A DNA stretch of 64,000 nucleotides from Siphonodentalium dalli (Eukaryota > Mollusca > Scaphopoda > Gadilida > Siphonodentaliidae): NCBI GenBank assembly GCA_032622095.1, contig CP136067.1:1178001-1242000 (forward strand), given 5' to 3'. Of the stretch, positions 1 to 8,467 are shown in pieces. The notes under the pieces were generated by a model. That model made no database searches. It was not told where the DNA came from and worked only from the letters and a program-made list of their open reading frames with translations. Within the stretch, counting starts at the first letter, position 1; each line of letters opens with the position of its first letter. The translations under genes and the position numbers were made by a program.

Positions 1-28
1 CCCCATCTCAACAGATTCCAACAACAAC

Positions 29-446
29 AATCCGATCAGAGGGTCCTATATTACTATTTCTTTGGCTTTGGGGGTAAAAAATATTTGATTCGAGTCGAGG
101 AACCCATCAAACAAAGCTCAGAGTTATTAGATATTGATTTTTGAAATTTGTTATGTTCTCGAGATGAGTACTAATAACTGCCGTAATCTGCTCTGGATGT
201 GTACTCCAAATCTATTCAAACAGACAAGGATGGATAACTCTAAAATCAAGTGGTAATTTTAACGCAATTTTGACTGAGTTCTGGGCCAGATAGTATTCCC
301 GATAATGAAAAATAATAGATTTCTAAAATCGATATCTAACAAATCTGAGCTTTGATGGGTGACTTCCTCGACTCGAATCAAATATTTTTGACCGAAGCCA
401 TTGAAATAGTAATTGAGAGGAGTTTTATCGGATTGAGTACCTTTAA
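29..446. mobile_element. Foldback MITE, AGGTACTC family, copy 1
   Basis: The two halves of this segment are inverted copies of one another: the left half (from about 29) and the right half (to 442) share the words for ATCCGATCAGA, TTACTATTTCTTTGG, GATTCGAGTCGAGGAA and ATCGATTTTAGAAAT on opposite strands. The right end reads GAGTACCT followed by TTAA (443-446), as in the better preserved copy at 5951-6397. The outermost left bases are replaced by CAACAACAACAA, so the left end is eroded. The 83-residue open frame inside is just the inverted arm and is not thought to be coding. Confidence 0.75.
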
Positions 447-1091
447 TAATTTGATATAAATTAAATTTATGGCTGGCGCCATAAAATAAATTACGAATTT
501 CCGTGTACAAGACGTAATCAAATTAATTCACGGAAAGTGGATTGGACAACGCGTGGCACACATGATCGATCGTGCAAACAATTATATTGATACGGGGCAT
601 AAACTCAAGCCACACACTGACTAGTGACTATACAATAAACTTAATTGAGTATATGGGACTAGTATACATATATAATATAATATCTATTTAATACATTTGC
701 TTGAAAATTGTACAAAAATTACTCGACAATGACAATTTGTATTTTCGCATTTCGGCTAATCTGCCATCCATAACATTACTTCGTACTCAACAAACTTTCG
801 AATAAAGGAAATCTGGTTACCTTATTCTACGACTCAGAGACTATAGAAACCAACAACAACATTTGAGTACAGTATCCCTTTAAATAGAAATCACCTTAGA
901 GACGAAGGATCGAAACACCCGAACATTTTCTTCTTTATTGTCCCTTCTTCCAGACAATGCGTACGAAGTGTTTTTTACTGTTTTAGAGAGTTACAATTGC
1001 CGACACCAATCACCTGCGATATATTATTGAAAGGCTCTGATTCAATAACCATGGACGTCATTTGTGAAATCATTATTGCAGTGCATAAATG
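447..1091. other. AT-rich DNA, no gene seen
   Basis: No convincing coding, RNA or repeat signal was seen. The stretch is AT-rich with scattered stops in all frames. Confidence 0.5.
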
Positions 1092-1958
1092 TATAACTGT
1101 ATGGGGCGCCATCCCTGCAAATATTCGTTTTCGGAGATATCTCCTCGTAATTCGGAGATATCTCCTCGGTTTCGAGGAGATATCTCCTTGGAATTGCAAT
1201 TCCTAGCAGATAACGGCTTGGAATATGATCCATTATGGAGATATCTGCTTGGATTATGGAGATATCTCCTTGGATCCTAGGAGATATCTCCTCGCAACTA
1301 TGAGATATCTGCTTGGAATATTTCCAACGAGATATCTCCTTGAAACCGAGGAGATATCTCCATAATCCAAGCAGATATCTGCTTGGATTATGGAGATATC
1401 TCCTTGAAATAGTTTTCAACGAGATATCTCCTTGGACCCAAGGAGATATCTCCATATTCCAAGCAGATATCTTCTTGAAAATATTCCAAGCAGATATCTG
1501 CTTGGATTATGGAGATATCTCCTTGGAAAACCGCGGCCATGAAATATTAATGATTTCTCAGTACATATACTTACTATGATCGAAATACATCCAAGCAGAT
1601 ATCTGCTCGGAATATGGATATATCTCCATAATCCGAGAAGATATCTGCTCGGTTTCAAGGAGATATCTCCTTGAACATATTTCAAGGAGATATCTCCATA
1701 ATGCGAGCGGATATCTGCTTGGATCCAAGGAGATATCTCCTTGGATCCAAGCAGATATCTGCTCGCATTATGAAGATATCTCCTCGGTTTCAAGGAGATA
1801 TATCCTTGAAAATATTTCCGAGGAGATATCTCCATATTCCAAGCAGATATCTCCTTGAAACCGAGGAGATATCTCCATAATGCGAGCAGATATCTGCTTG
1901 GATCCAAGGAGATATCTCCGAAAACGAATATTTGCAGGGATGGCGCCCCATATAACTG
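1092..1958. mobile_element. Inverted-repeat element carrying a GATATC palindrome array
   Basis: Both ends carry the same ~42-bp inverted repeat, starting TATGGGGCGCCATCCCTGC and running through AAATATTCGTTTTC into the first GGAGATATCTCC. The left arm starts near 1100 and the right arm ends near 1953. The flanks repeat TATAACTG (1092-1099 and 1951-1958), which gives either an 8-bp target duplication or a 6-bp TAACTG duplication with a slightly longer terminal repeat; the two readings cannot be told apart here. No transposase is encoded. An 8-bp duplication would suggest a hAT-type mover, but the ends do not show the usual hAT CAG start, so the superfamily is left open. Confidence 0.75.
1129..1920. 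repeat. Array of GGAGATATCTCC / GCAGATATCTGC palindromes
   Basis: About 35 copies of a 12-bp perfect palindrome centred on GATATC fill the inside of the element. Successive centres in the first part lie at 1136, 1157, 1179, then 1240, 1261, 1283, 1304, then 1353, 1374, 1395: the dominant step is 21-22 bp. Spacers are short variants of TTGGATTAT, TCGGTTTC or TTGGATCCAA, so neighbouring units can also pair as inverted repeats. Long open frames rich in RRYLLG and EISP here are by-products of the repeat. A role in protein binding is inference only. Confidence 0.85.
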
Positions 1959-2337
1959 CCACAAAAAGATTCGAAACTTATTGATACACATAGCTGAACG
2001 GTGACATACTAAGTGTTGTCATCACTAAATCCAGCATTCTGATTGGTCGGCGCCCACGTGGCTAGTTGCAGTTATTTCTCGGTGAATGCGCAACAGCTAA
2101 TAACTGCAAGCTCATAACATCATCGATACGTCATTTGGGTTTGGAAAGACGAACGCGTAATGTTTTGGGCGCATTTGGATTCTCGCAGGATTGACTTAAT
2201 AAATCATCGGGTTTCAATTGTTCCTGTTAACTTTTGCCAAGGGTGCTATGGGATATTTTGGGCTGGTTTTGTCACGATACACTTTTCGATTTAAATACAT
2301 TTACAAAAGTGGCTTTTTCGTTAAATGTATATAAATA
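1959..2337. other. No feature seen
   Basis: Unique-looking sequence between the palindrome-array element and the next hairpin. No ORF, RNA or repeat is supported. Confidence 0.45.
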
Positions 2338-2498
2338 TAAGGATTAACTGTCATGTGGACTGTTTTTATGGATATGTAACCGCGAGTTAAGTGGTCATAA
2401 CTTGTATGTAAAAACCCTTCGGGTTTTACACAAGTTATGACCACTTACCTCACGGTTACATATCCATAAAAACAGTCCACATGACAGTTAATCCTTAT
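2338..2498. repeat. Long hairpin, ~75-bp arms
   Basis: A near-perfect inverted repeat opens with ATAAGGATTAACTGTC and closes with GACAGTTAATCCTTAT. The arms meet at a tight AACCC-TTCG-GGTTT centre. The flanks show no clear target duplication. It could be a foldback element or, if transcribed, a double-stranded RNA source; it does not share sequence with the 69-bp hairpin family next to it. Confidence 0.8.
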
Positions 2499-2526
2499 GT
2501 AAACGTTAAAATAATAGAACTCCACT

Positions 2527-2926
2527 TTAACCCTTTACCCAACAAACCGGCCAAAACCGGCCAAATAAAGCTTCAACAGCCTAAAATATCTTCGGTCTGT
2601 CTCAATAGAACCATACAAATATGGATATAATTGGAACCGGCTCCTTGACCACAGTGTGATAGTTACAGTTATACCCTGTGCCAATGCATTCTCTTATATA
2701 TGCGAGTCGACCATAGGTCGCCTCGCATATATAAGAGAATGCATTGGCCTAAAAAAAATCTTTTTTTAACACTTTTTACCATTTTTTCTTACATTCTTTA
2801 ACAATTTTATAATTTTTAATGTGTTAAGCCAATGCATTCTCTTATATATGCGAGGCGACCTATGGTCGACTCGCATATATAAGAGAATGCATTGGCACAG
2901 GGCCGTTCTGTTGGGTAAAGGGTTAA
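2527..2926 (+). mobile_element. 392-bp TTAA MITE with two 69-bp hairpins (copy A)
   Basis: The element (2531-2922) is flanked by TTAA on both sides (2527-2530, 2923-2926) and has terminal repeats starting CCCTTTACCCAACA. A TTAA target duplication with CCC ends is the hallmark of piggyBac-type elements. Inside are a CCGGCCAAAACCGG subterminal palindrome, two 69-bp hairpins (2680-2748 and 2828-2896) with GCCAATGCATTCTC stems and a TATGGTCGAC-type apex, and an AT-rich spacer of about 79 bp between them. It has no ORF, so movement would need a transposase from elsewhere. Confidence 0.88.
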
Positions 2927-3442
2927 TGTGATGTGTCTCCTATAGTACTTCTTCTCTTCACTCATTCTTTCAGTTCTATCTCTCTTCTCTCTCTCTCTCT
3001 ATCTTTCTTAATCCCACTATCCTGCCTTCATCCACTATTATTTTCTTCCGACCATTACGTTTATTTCACCTGGATGGTAACCACGCACAGATCTGCATCC
3101 TTTCTATTTTTTCCCCACCCAATTCTTTCTTTTATATATTTGTTACCATCCAGATGTTTACAATCAGAGGGGAGAGGACTTATAAAAGCAAGGTACGCTT
3201 GTTGTCCAACCCCCTCTTCATTCATCCATGTTTATATGTATAGATGGTACTTGAAAATAATAAATATTTTTTAAACTAAATAATTATGTTTTATATTATT
3301 TACCCTATTAGTGCCAAGTGTTTCGCATGTCCACAATGTAATTAGTTCCGGTTATGGCGATGAGCCAAATCTTCCAGTATTTAAGACAACTAAACTTCTC
3401 TTCCAGAATGACGTGGGTTGTAGGAAACAATTTTATAATTTC
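2927..3442. other. Pyrimidine-rich and AT-rich DNA, no gene supported
   Basis: It contains a CT-dinucleotide run near 2984-3002. The 113-residue open frame here is Ser/Leu-rich because of that bias; nothing in it looks like a domain. Confidence 0.4.
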
Positions 3443-3660
3443 ACCCATACAGAGCCCCAGACAAACATGAGCAGACGACACTCTTATATATGCTTCTATA
3501 TATGTGTGGGGCTCCCTGCAGGGTAATGGATGTTTTTTATTTTATGTCCTAAAAATTGTAAGAAACATTTATTAAAAAAAAAAAGGCCAATGCATTCTCT
3601 TATATATGCGAGGCGACCTATGGTCGACTCGCATATATAAGAGAATGCATTGGCACAGGG
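3443..3660 (+). mobile_element. Hybrid hairpin pair: 82-bp hairpin, spacer, 69-bp hairpin
   Basis: An imperfect 82-bp hairpin (3443-3524; arms ACCCATACAGAGCCCC and GGGGCTCCCTGCAGGGT) is followed by a T/A-rich spacer and then the same 69-bp hairpin found in the TTAA MITEs (3586-3654), ending CACAGGGT. The order hairpin-spacer-hairpin matches the MITE interior, but the first hairpin is a different type. A close copy in reverse arrangement lies at 28299-28505. No flanking TTAA is visible at the outer ends. Confidence 0.7.
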
Positions 3661-3938
3661 TAAAACAAATATTTTGCTCACATCTTCGATAAATCTCCCA
3701 TTATTTGTCATAGCTTGATTGATGACAACAATTCAATAATAACTGGAGTCATGAATTCATTTTCATGATATTTACATACACCTAATATCGCTTCCGATTT
3801 CCCCATAGCGTTACGATAGACACGCCTGGGATTGTCGGACACGAACGACTGCTTGACTATTCACGGCCCTTTGAAATCTTCCCGGGGGGGGGGGGGGACT
3901 CATCCCAAACCCAAACTCCAAACTTGCTTCCAGAATGA
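3661..3938. other. No gene; 14-base G run
   Basis: Unique DNA with an uninterrupted run of 14 G at 3884-3897. Such runs are error-prone in sequencing, so local length is uncertain. Confidence 0.4.
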
Positions 3939-4865
3939 CAATAACAAGTCAGAATGGAGCACTGGCTGACGGACCTTATGGCCTTTCAGTTTGTCAACAT
4001 AAGTAGAGTGAAAGAAATAATTGCTTACAACATATCCGTCATATAATTTCCCCACACAATGAAAGTGGTGCATAAATGTATGGATGTCAAAGGAAAGGGG
4101 AGGTTGTCTGCTAGACATATTAAAGAAGATTCGAGGCTAAATATGATGATGACCAAGGTCCCAATTTCTTGCAGACAAATTGCTCCTCGTTCTGATGACA
4201 TGAATTTTGAGATTGAAGCTGGATCCTGGAGCGGTTTATTGGAATTTTGAAAATAGTTTTAGAGCGTACCCCACAAAAACAAGATTTCATTTAACCCTTT
4301 ACCCAACAGAATGGCCCTGTGCCAATGCATTCTCTTATATATGCGAGTCGACCATAGGTCGCCTCGCATATATAAGAGAATGCATTGGCTTAACACATTA
4401 AAAATTATAAAATTGTTAAAGAATGTAAGAAAAAATGGTAAAAAGTGTTAAAACAAGATTTTTTTTTAGGCCAATGCATTCTCTTATATATGCGAGGCGA
4501 CCTATGGTCGACTCGCATATATAAGAGAATGCATTGGCACAGGGCATAACTGTAACTATCACAATGTGGTCAATGAGCCGGTTCCAATGATATCCATATT
4601 TGTATGGTTCTATTGAGACAGACCGAAGATATTTTAGGCTGTTGAAGCTTTATTTGGCCGGTTTTGGCCGGTTTGTTGGGTAAAGGGTTAATGCCAAACG
4701 TAGAATTTATAAAATTTGGAAAATACTCCCAAATGAGCTAAAAATATACCAAAATGTTGTGATAAGATTATCATCAGTTGCATATTGCTGACTATATATA
4801 CATGTATGCCACGCTAAGTGCATGTCAAATAACGTTTCGACTCGGTTTCTTACTCATTCCTTTGA
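3939..4865 (+). repeat. Segmental duplication, inverted partner at 25060-25690
   Basis: Sequence from about 3939 to 4290 and from 4692 to about 4840 matches the minus strand of 25060-25600 in order. The two parts here are separated exactly by the MITE at 4295-4687. The part from 4692 to 4865 is also repeated directly at about 5502-5670. A 63-codon open frame (4059-4250) is open in both inverted copies, but most differences between them change the amino acid, so coding constraint is not supported. Confidence 0.8.
4291..4691 (-). mobile_element. 393-bp TTAA MITE with two 69-bp hairpins (copy B)
   Basis: Same family as the element at 2531-2922 but in the opposite orientation. TTAA at 4291-4294 and 4688-4691 flanks 4295-4687; hairpins are at 4321-4389 and 4470-4538. 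The paralogous segment near 25.2 kb lacks the element and reads straight through (one TTTTAT site between GATTTCA and GCCAAA in its orientation), which makes this a directly demonstrated insertion. Confidence 0.92.
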
Positions 4866-4876
4866 GTTAAACGTTT

Positions 4877-4958
4877 AACCCACAGAGAGCCTGACACAGA
4901 TGGAAGCATGCACTACAGAGTGTCGACTTCTACAGTTATGTGGGGCTCTCTATGGGTT
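4877..4958. repeat. 82-bp hairpin, AACCCACAGAGAGCC type
   Basis: Arms AACCCACAGAGAGCC and GGCTCTCTATGGGTT enclose GGAAGCATGCACTACAGAG and GTGTCGACTTC. It is preceded by GTTT and followed by AC, so a degenerate TTAA or TTA flank is possible. It sits directly after a truncated copy of the C-type lectin 3' end (TTTGAGTT at about 4863). Confidence 0.7.
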
Positions 4959-5107
4959 ACGTGCATGGTGAATCGGGGCCTTCCTCGTAAATAACAGCAG
5001 GAAACCCAATGCTTTTTCTGGATTAAATCTGAGTTTATTTATTTCAGTTGTGTCACCAGAGAAATGAAGTAAAACAGCGTCAAGAAGATTGATTTTTATT
5101 ATATCAC

Positions 5108-5176
5108 ATTGGTTTCTCACTCATTCATTTGAGGTTTCTGCTGCAAAAAATCTGCGTCGACCATCCGGTGGAAGTT
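5108..5176 (-). pseudogene. Truncated copy of C-type lectin 3' end
   Basis: The sequence matches the last ~75 bases of the lectin exon at 5661-5893 (same GGTTTCTGCTGCAAA and ATCTGCGTCG words, minus strand), but it lacks the stretch encoding the YICE core and breaks off at GGAAGTTC, where the hairpin array begins. A shorter piece of the same 3' flank ends at about 4865. These are duplicated and broken remnants. Confidence 0.65.
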
Positions 5177-5500
5177 CAATGTTTAACCCACTGGGAGCCT
5201 CACACAGATGGAAGCATGCACTACATAGTGTCGTCTGCTCCACTCTATGTGGGGCTCCCTATGGGTTACATGCATTGATAGCGATCTGGAAGCAGTTCAA
5301 AGTTTAACCCACAGAGAGCCTCACACAGATGGAAGCATGCACTACAGAGTGTCGTCTGCTCCAGTCTTTGTGGGGCTCTCTATGTGTTACATGCATTGAT
5401 AGCGATCTGGAAGCAGTTCAATGTTTAAAACACAAGGAGCCTCACACAGATGGAATCACGCACTACAGAGTGTCTATACACGACTCTCTATGGGTTCATT
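5171..5500. repeat. Tandem 121-bp units, each with an ~83-bp hairpin
   Basis: Hairpins at 5185-5267, 5306-5388 and a decayed one at 5427-5496 start exactly 121 bp apart. Each carries AACCC arms with GAGAGCC or GGGAGCC, the internal words GGAAGCATGCACTAC and TGTCGTCTGCTCC, and is followed by a linker TACATGCATTGATAGCGATC. This is the same hairpin type as at 4877-4958. Confidence 0.82.
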
Positions 5501-5660
5501 TAGTGCCAAATGTAGAATTTATAAATTTTTGAAAATTATTCCCAAATGAGTTAAAAAGATGCCAAAATGTTTTGATAAGATCATCATCAGTTTCATATTA
5601 CTGACTCTATGCCCCACTAAGTGCATGTCAAATGACGTTTCGACTCGGTTTCTCACTCAT

Positions 5661-5893
5661 TCATTTGAGTTCACAAATGTAAGGTTTCTGCTGCAAACAA
5701 TCTGCGTCGTTCATCTCGTGGAAGTTCGGCTCTTTTCTGATCGCCATGCAATTTTCATTGCCAAATTTATTGCTTGGTTCCCCTGGATTCCAATCAACCC
5801 AGGGGAGGTTACTGTTGTCCCAGATGACCCACGTTTCTTCCATTTCCATGTTGTTGCCGTCCACCCAGACATTCTCGAAGATTGGCTTTTCAG
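5661..5893 (-). CDS. C-type lectin domain protein, last exon (partial gene)
   Basis: On the minus strand, a pyrimidine-rich tract and TTTCCAG precede an open exon of 233 bp that ends in a stop codon at 5661-5663. It encodes the second half of a C-type lectin domain: VWVDG, TWVIW, then WNPGEPSN, ENC, a MND in place of the usual WND, then DC and PYICE, with the last two cysteines in place. The EPS triplet lies where EPN (mannose type) or QPD (galactose type) sits in sugar-binding members; with EPS and MND, calcium and sugar binding cannot be assumed. Such proteins are usually secreted or membrane lectins in recognition or immunity. The upstream exons were not found; the 450 bp immediately upstream (on the minus strand) is a foldback MITE. 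Whether this copy is expressed is unknown. Confidence 0.75.
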
Positions 5894-5946
5894 CTGGAAA
5901 ATAGGACAAGATGGTTTTATTGCTGAATGTATTACCCAGCGTCTGA

Positions 5947-6401
5947 TTAAAGGTACTCAATCCGATCAGACGCTCCTAAATTAAAGGTACTCAATCCGAT
6001 CAGACGCTCATAAATTACTATTTCTTTGGCTTCGTGGGTAAAACATATTTGATTCGATTCGAAGAACCCACCCGTCAAAGCCCAGAGTGATCAGATATTG
6101 ATCTTTGAAGTTTGTTATTCTCGAGATGTGTACTAATAATTGGCACAGAAACACGTGGTCAAAGGGACAGTAACCGCTTGATTTTAGAGTTATCCATCTT
6201 CATCCGCAATTTTGACAGAGACCATCATTTTGACGTCGTGTTTCTGGGCCACAAACAATTGAAATAACAAACTTCAAAAATCGATATCTGATCACTCTGA
6301 GCGTTGATGGGTAGGGTCCTCGACTCGAATAAAATATTTTTTACCTCCGAAGCCAAAGAAATAGTAATTTTGGAGCGTCTGATCGGATTGAGTACCTTTA
6401 A
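5947..6401. mobile_element. Foldback MITE, AGGTACTC family, copy 2
   Basis: Inverted arms of about 150-200 bp start AGGTACTCAATCCGATCAGA (5951; again at 5985 after a short terminal duplication) and end with GAGTACCT at 6397. TTAA flanks the ends (5947-5950 and 6398-6401; another at 5981-5984), suggesting TTAA target duplication. The arms share TTACTATTTCTTTGGCTTC and GATTCGA words with copy 1 at 29-446. No coding capacity. Confidence 0.8.
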
Positions 6402-6456
6402 AGTAGTAAAGTTCGTTCTTTTATTACACGCTTGTTCCTAGAAGTACAGTGTTATT

Positions 6457-7265
6457 TGTGCCAAGACAACCCCCAGGGACATAACTTTCAACCCGGGAAG
6501 AAGAAGGCAATATCTTAGTCGCGGGAGCCGCTAGTTTACCACACATACTAGCGCCCCTGATGACTGGTCATCAACATTGCGACATCAAAACGAATTGGCG
6601 GACATCTAGCAGTAACCAGGCCGATACATACATACATACATAGTAAGACAACTATGAAGTAAACAGAACGCTTAAGGGATTAGCGAGACGAGATACTTTA
6701 CCTACGGCGCCCATTGAAACCTAACGCGGCACGAAGGCAAGGATAAGATACCTGAAGAACACATAGGAAAATTACCTCGCATGAGCAGCCCAGGAACGCC
6801 CCATCCGATGGATCATGAAATGCGGATCCAGGCGGAATAACACCATGGTCCTATTTAGTGGCAAGCAAAATTGAGACCTTTACACAGACACAGTTCTAGC
6901 CAACCCCGCAGCGAACACTAGGAACTCTCAGACACGCAGGAAAGCGGTTAGAAGCTATGAACGAAGATGCAAGGTAAACATTACGAGCTTGTAGTCTTAA
7001 CTACGCCCTACTGATGCGCCGACGAAGACGGAAGAAGAGCAGACGACAGGAAGATAAACTCAACCGGAACTCAACCGAGTAGAAGACAAGAAGATACACT
7101 CAATCCATGAAGACGGAAGAAGGCCCCGAACCGAGCAGACGACGGGAAGAGAAACTCAACCAGGAGAAACCCAGATGCTGATGATTGAACATTATTGACT
7201 TTGTTGTAAATAAATAATCAAACCGTTCTGATAGCCTAAGAGTTATATGTACCCGTATTGGCACA
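6457..7265 (+). repeat. 5' LTR (809 bp)
   Basis: It begins TGTGCCAAGACAACC and ends GTATTGGCACA, with an 8-bp terminal inverted repeat. A TACATACATACATACAT-type run lies near 6625-6640, and AAATAAATAATC near 7207, about 55 bp before the end, could serve as polyadenylation signal. No clear TATA box was assigned. It matches 14538-15356 almost perfectly. Confidence 0.93.
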
Positions 7266-7275
7266 TACTCTTAAC

Positions 7276-7293
7276 TGGTGCCTTCGAGCCAGG
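7276..7293 (+). other. Putative primer binding site
   Basis: The sequence TGGTGCCTTCGAGCCAGG begins 10 bp after the 5' LTR with the TGG expected to pair with a tRNA CCA end. The tRNA was not identified from the sequence alone, so this is only positional evidence. Confidence 0.4.
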
Positions 7294-7387
7294 ATCTGAA
7301 CGCTAATCACAGACAGAAGAGGAACAGTGTGAACAGAAACAGTGTGGGAAAATTCGCAAAACGTGAGTCTAATTGTTTATTATCATA

Positions 7388-8467
7388 ATGGCTACACAAT
7401 CGCTTGGTGTTCTCGCCCCATTGACAGAGTCTATCAATTCTCAAATTGCTGCAATGGCCATGACTACGGTAACACAGGTAGTGACGTCATTTGACGGGGA
7501 CCCCACGAAATACCACGGGTGGGTCAAGGCGATAGAAAAATGCGCAATCCTAACCGGCGCTAACGACGCAAAGAAGCCCTACATGGCATTCCAGTCCGCG
7601 ACAGGCCCCGTTTCAGATTTTTTACAAAGATATTTGGCCACAAACCCGGACGCCACGTGGCAAGATACGAAAACCGAATTATCTAGTCGATTTGCCGAGA
7701 TAAATGACAATCAATTCGCCTTTTCAATGCTAAGAAAAATCAAGCAAAAACATAACGAAAACTTACATGTGCTTGCCGAACGAATCTTGGAAATCGCGAC
7801 GGTGGCATATCGAGATCAGCCCGGCGGGATCAACTCGGTCGAAGGCCAACTCGTAGGATTTTATATTGACGCTTTAAGAAGCGACAGTTTGAAAATGAAG
7901 TTGATAAGGGATGCGCCAAAAACACTAAAAGCGGCAGCCGAAATCGCCATGCGGGAAATGGGGATCCGACGGGTATTCAACCTACGAACGGGCCGCGAAA
8001 ATTACAACGAAAACGAACCGGAAGCAATGGAAATCGATAGTTTTAGAAACAAGCGCGCGAGGGCAACCTGCGATATATGCGCACGCAACAATCACACGAC
8101 CCGAGAGCACAGATCACGCCCGAGACAGGTGCATATCGATGCGGTAGTTAAACCACGAACGGTCGAATGTTGGACGTGTCAAGGTGATCATTTCGCTCGC
8201 GACTGCCCCTTTAAGACCGAAAACCGAAGGCACGTATCTTGCTGGGTTTGCGAAGGTAACCACTTGGCTAGAAATTGCCCCTCCAAATCCGGAGATTCGA
8301 AGCAAAAGCGATTGAACGCGCCGGCAACGCCACCTAGGGGAATCCGCCGAGATCAGCCGAACCGATCACGTGACATATCCCATGATACACCGCGACACAG
8401 CCGGAGATATCCGACATTAAACGAACCGGCACGAATGATGACCCCGCCCACATATGCAAAAAACTAA
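7388..8467 (+). CDS. gag: Gag-like nucleocapsid polyprotein
   Basis: The start chosen is the ATG at 7388 (MATQSLGVL), giving 359 residues; the frame is open 15 bases further upstream but without ATG. The N-terminal half has a capsid-like helical region with a PTKYHGWVKAIE segment and a TWQDTKTELSSRF segment typical of retrotransposon Gag. Two CX2CX4HX4C zinc knuckles lie at residues 261-273 and 285-297 (8168-8206, 8240-8278), preceded by a degenerate CDICARNNH. They would bind element RNA during packaging. The C-terminus is Arg-rich. Translation ends at TAA (8465-8467) directly after a slippery heptamer, so Gag-Pol would be made by -1 frameshifting. Confidence 0.93.
   Translation: MATQSLGVLAPLTESINSQIAAMAMTTVTQVVTSFDGDPTKYHGWVKAIEKCAILTGANDAKKPYMAFQSATGPVSDFLQRYLATNPDATWQDTKTELSSRFAEINDNQFAFSMLRKIKQKHNENLHVLAERILEIATVAYRDQPGGINSVEGQLVGFYIDALRSDSLKMKLIRDAPKTLKAAAEIAMREMGIRRVFNLRTGRENYNENEPEAMEIDSFRNKRARATCDICARNNHTTREHRSRPRQVHIDAVVKPRTVECWTCQGDHFARDCPFKTENRRHVSCWVCEGNHLARNCPSKSGDSKQKRLNAPATPPRGIRRDQPNRSRDISHDTPRHSRRYPTLNEPARMMTPPTYAKN
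8458..8467 (+). promoter_or_regulatory. -1 ribosomal frameshift site A AAA AAC, then TAA
   Basis: In the gag frame the codons GCA AAA AAC TAA end the gene, so the heptamer A AAA AAC (8458-8464) is in the exact X XXY YYZ register of classical -1 sites. The pol frame is the -1 frame and is open from here through protease. A downstream pseudoknot was not worked out. Confidence 0.8.

Noticed and set aside
975-1991. Long open frames of up to 191 codons rich in RRYLLG and EISP on both strands
   Set aside because: They follow directly from the GATATC palindrome array and are open on both strands in several frames; no ATG context or non-repeat content supports a gene.
2933-3274. 113-codon plus-strand frame
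   Set aside because: Composition is driven by CT-rich simple sequence; no domain-like pattern.
4059-4250. 63-codon frame conserved in the inverted copy at 25251-25442
   Set aside because: Most base differences between the two copies change the amino acid, so there is no sign of purifying selection; conservation is explained by duplication.
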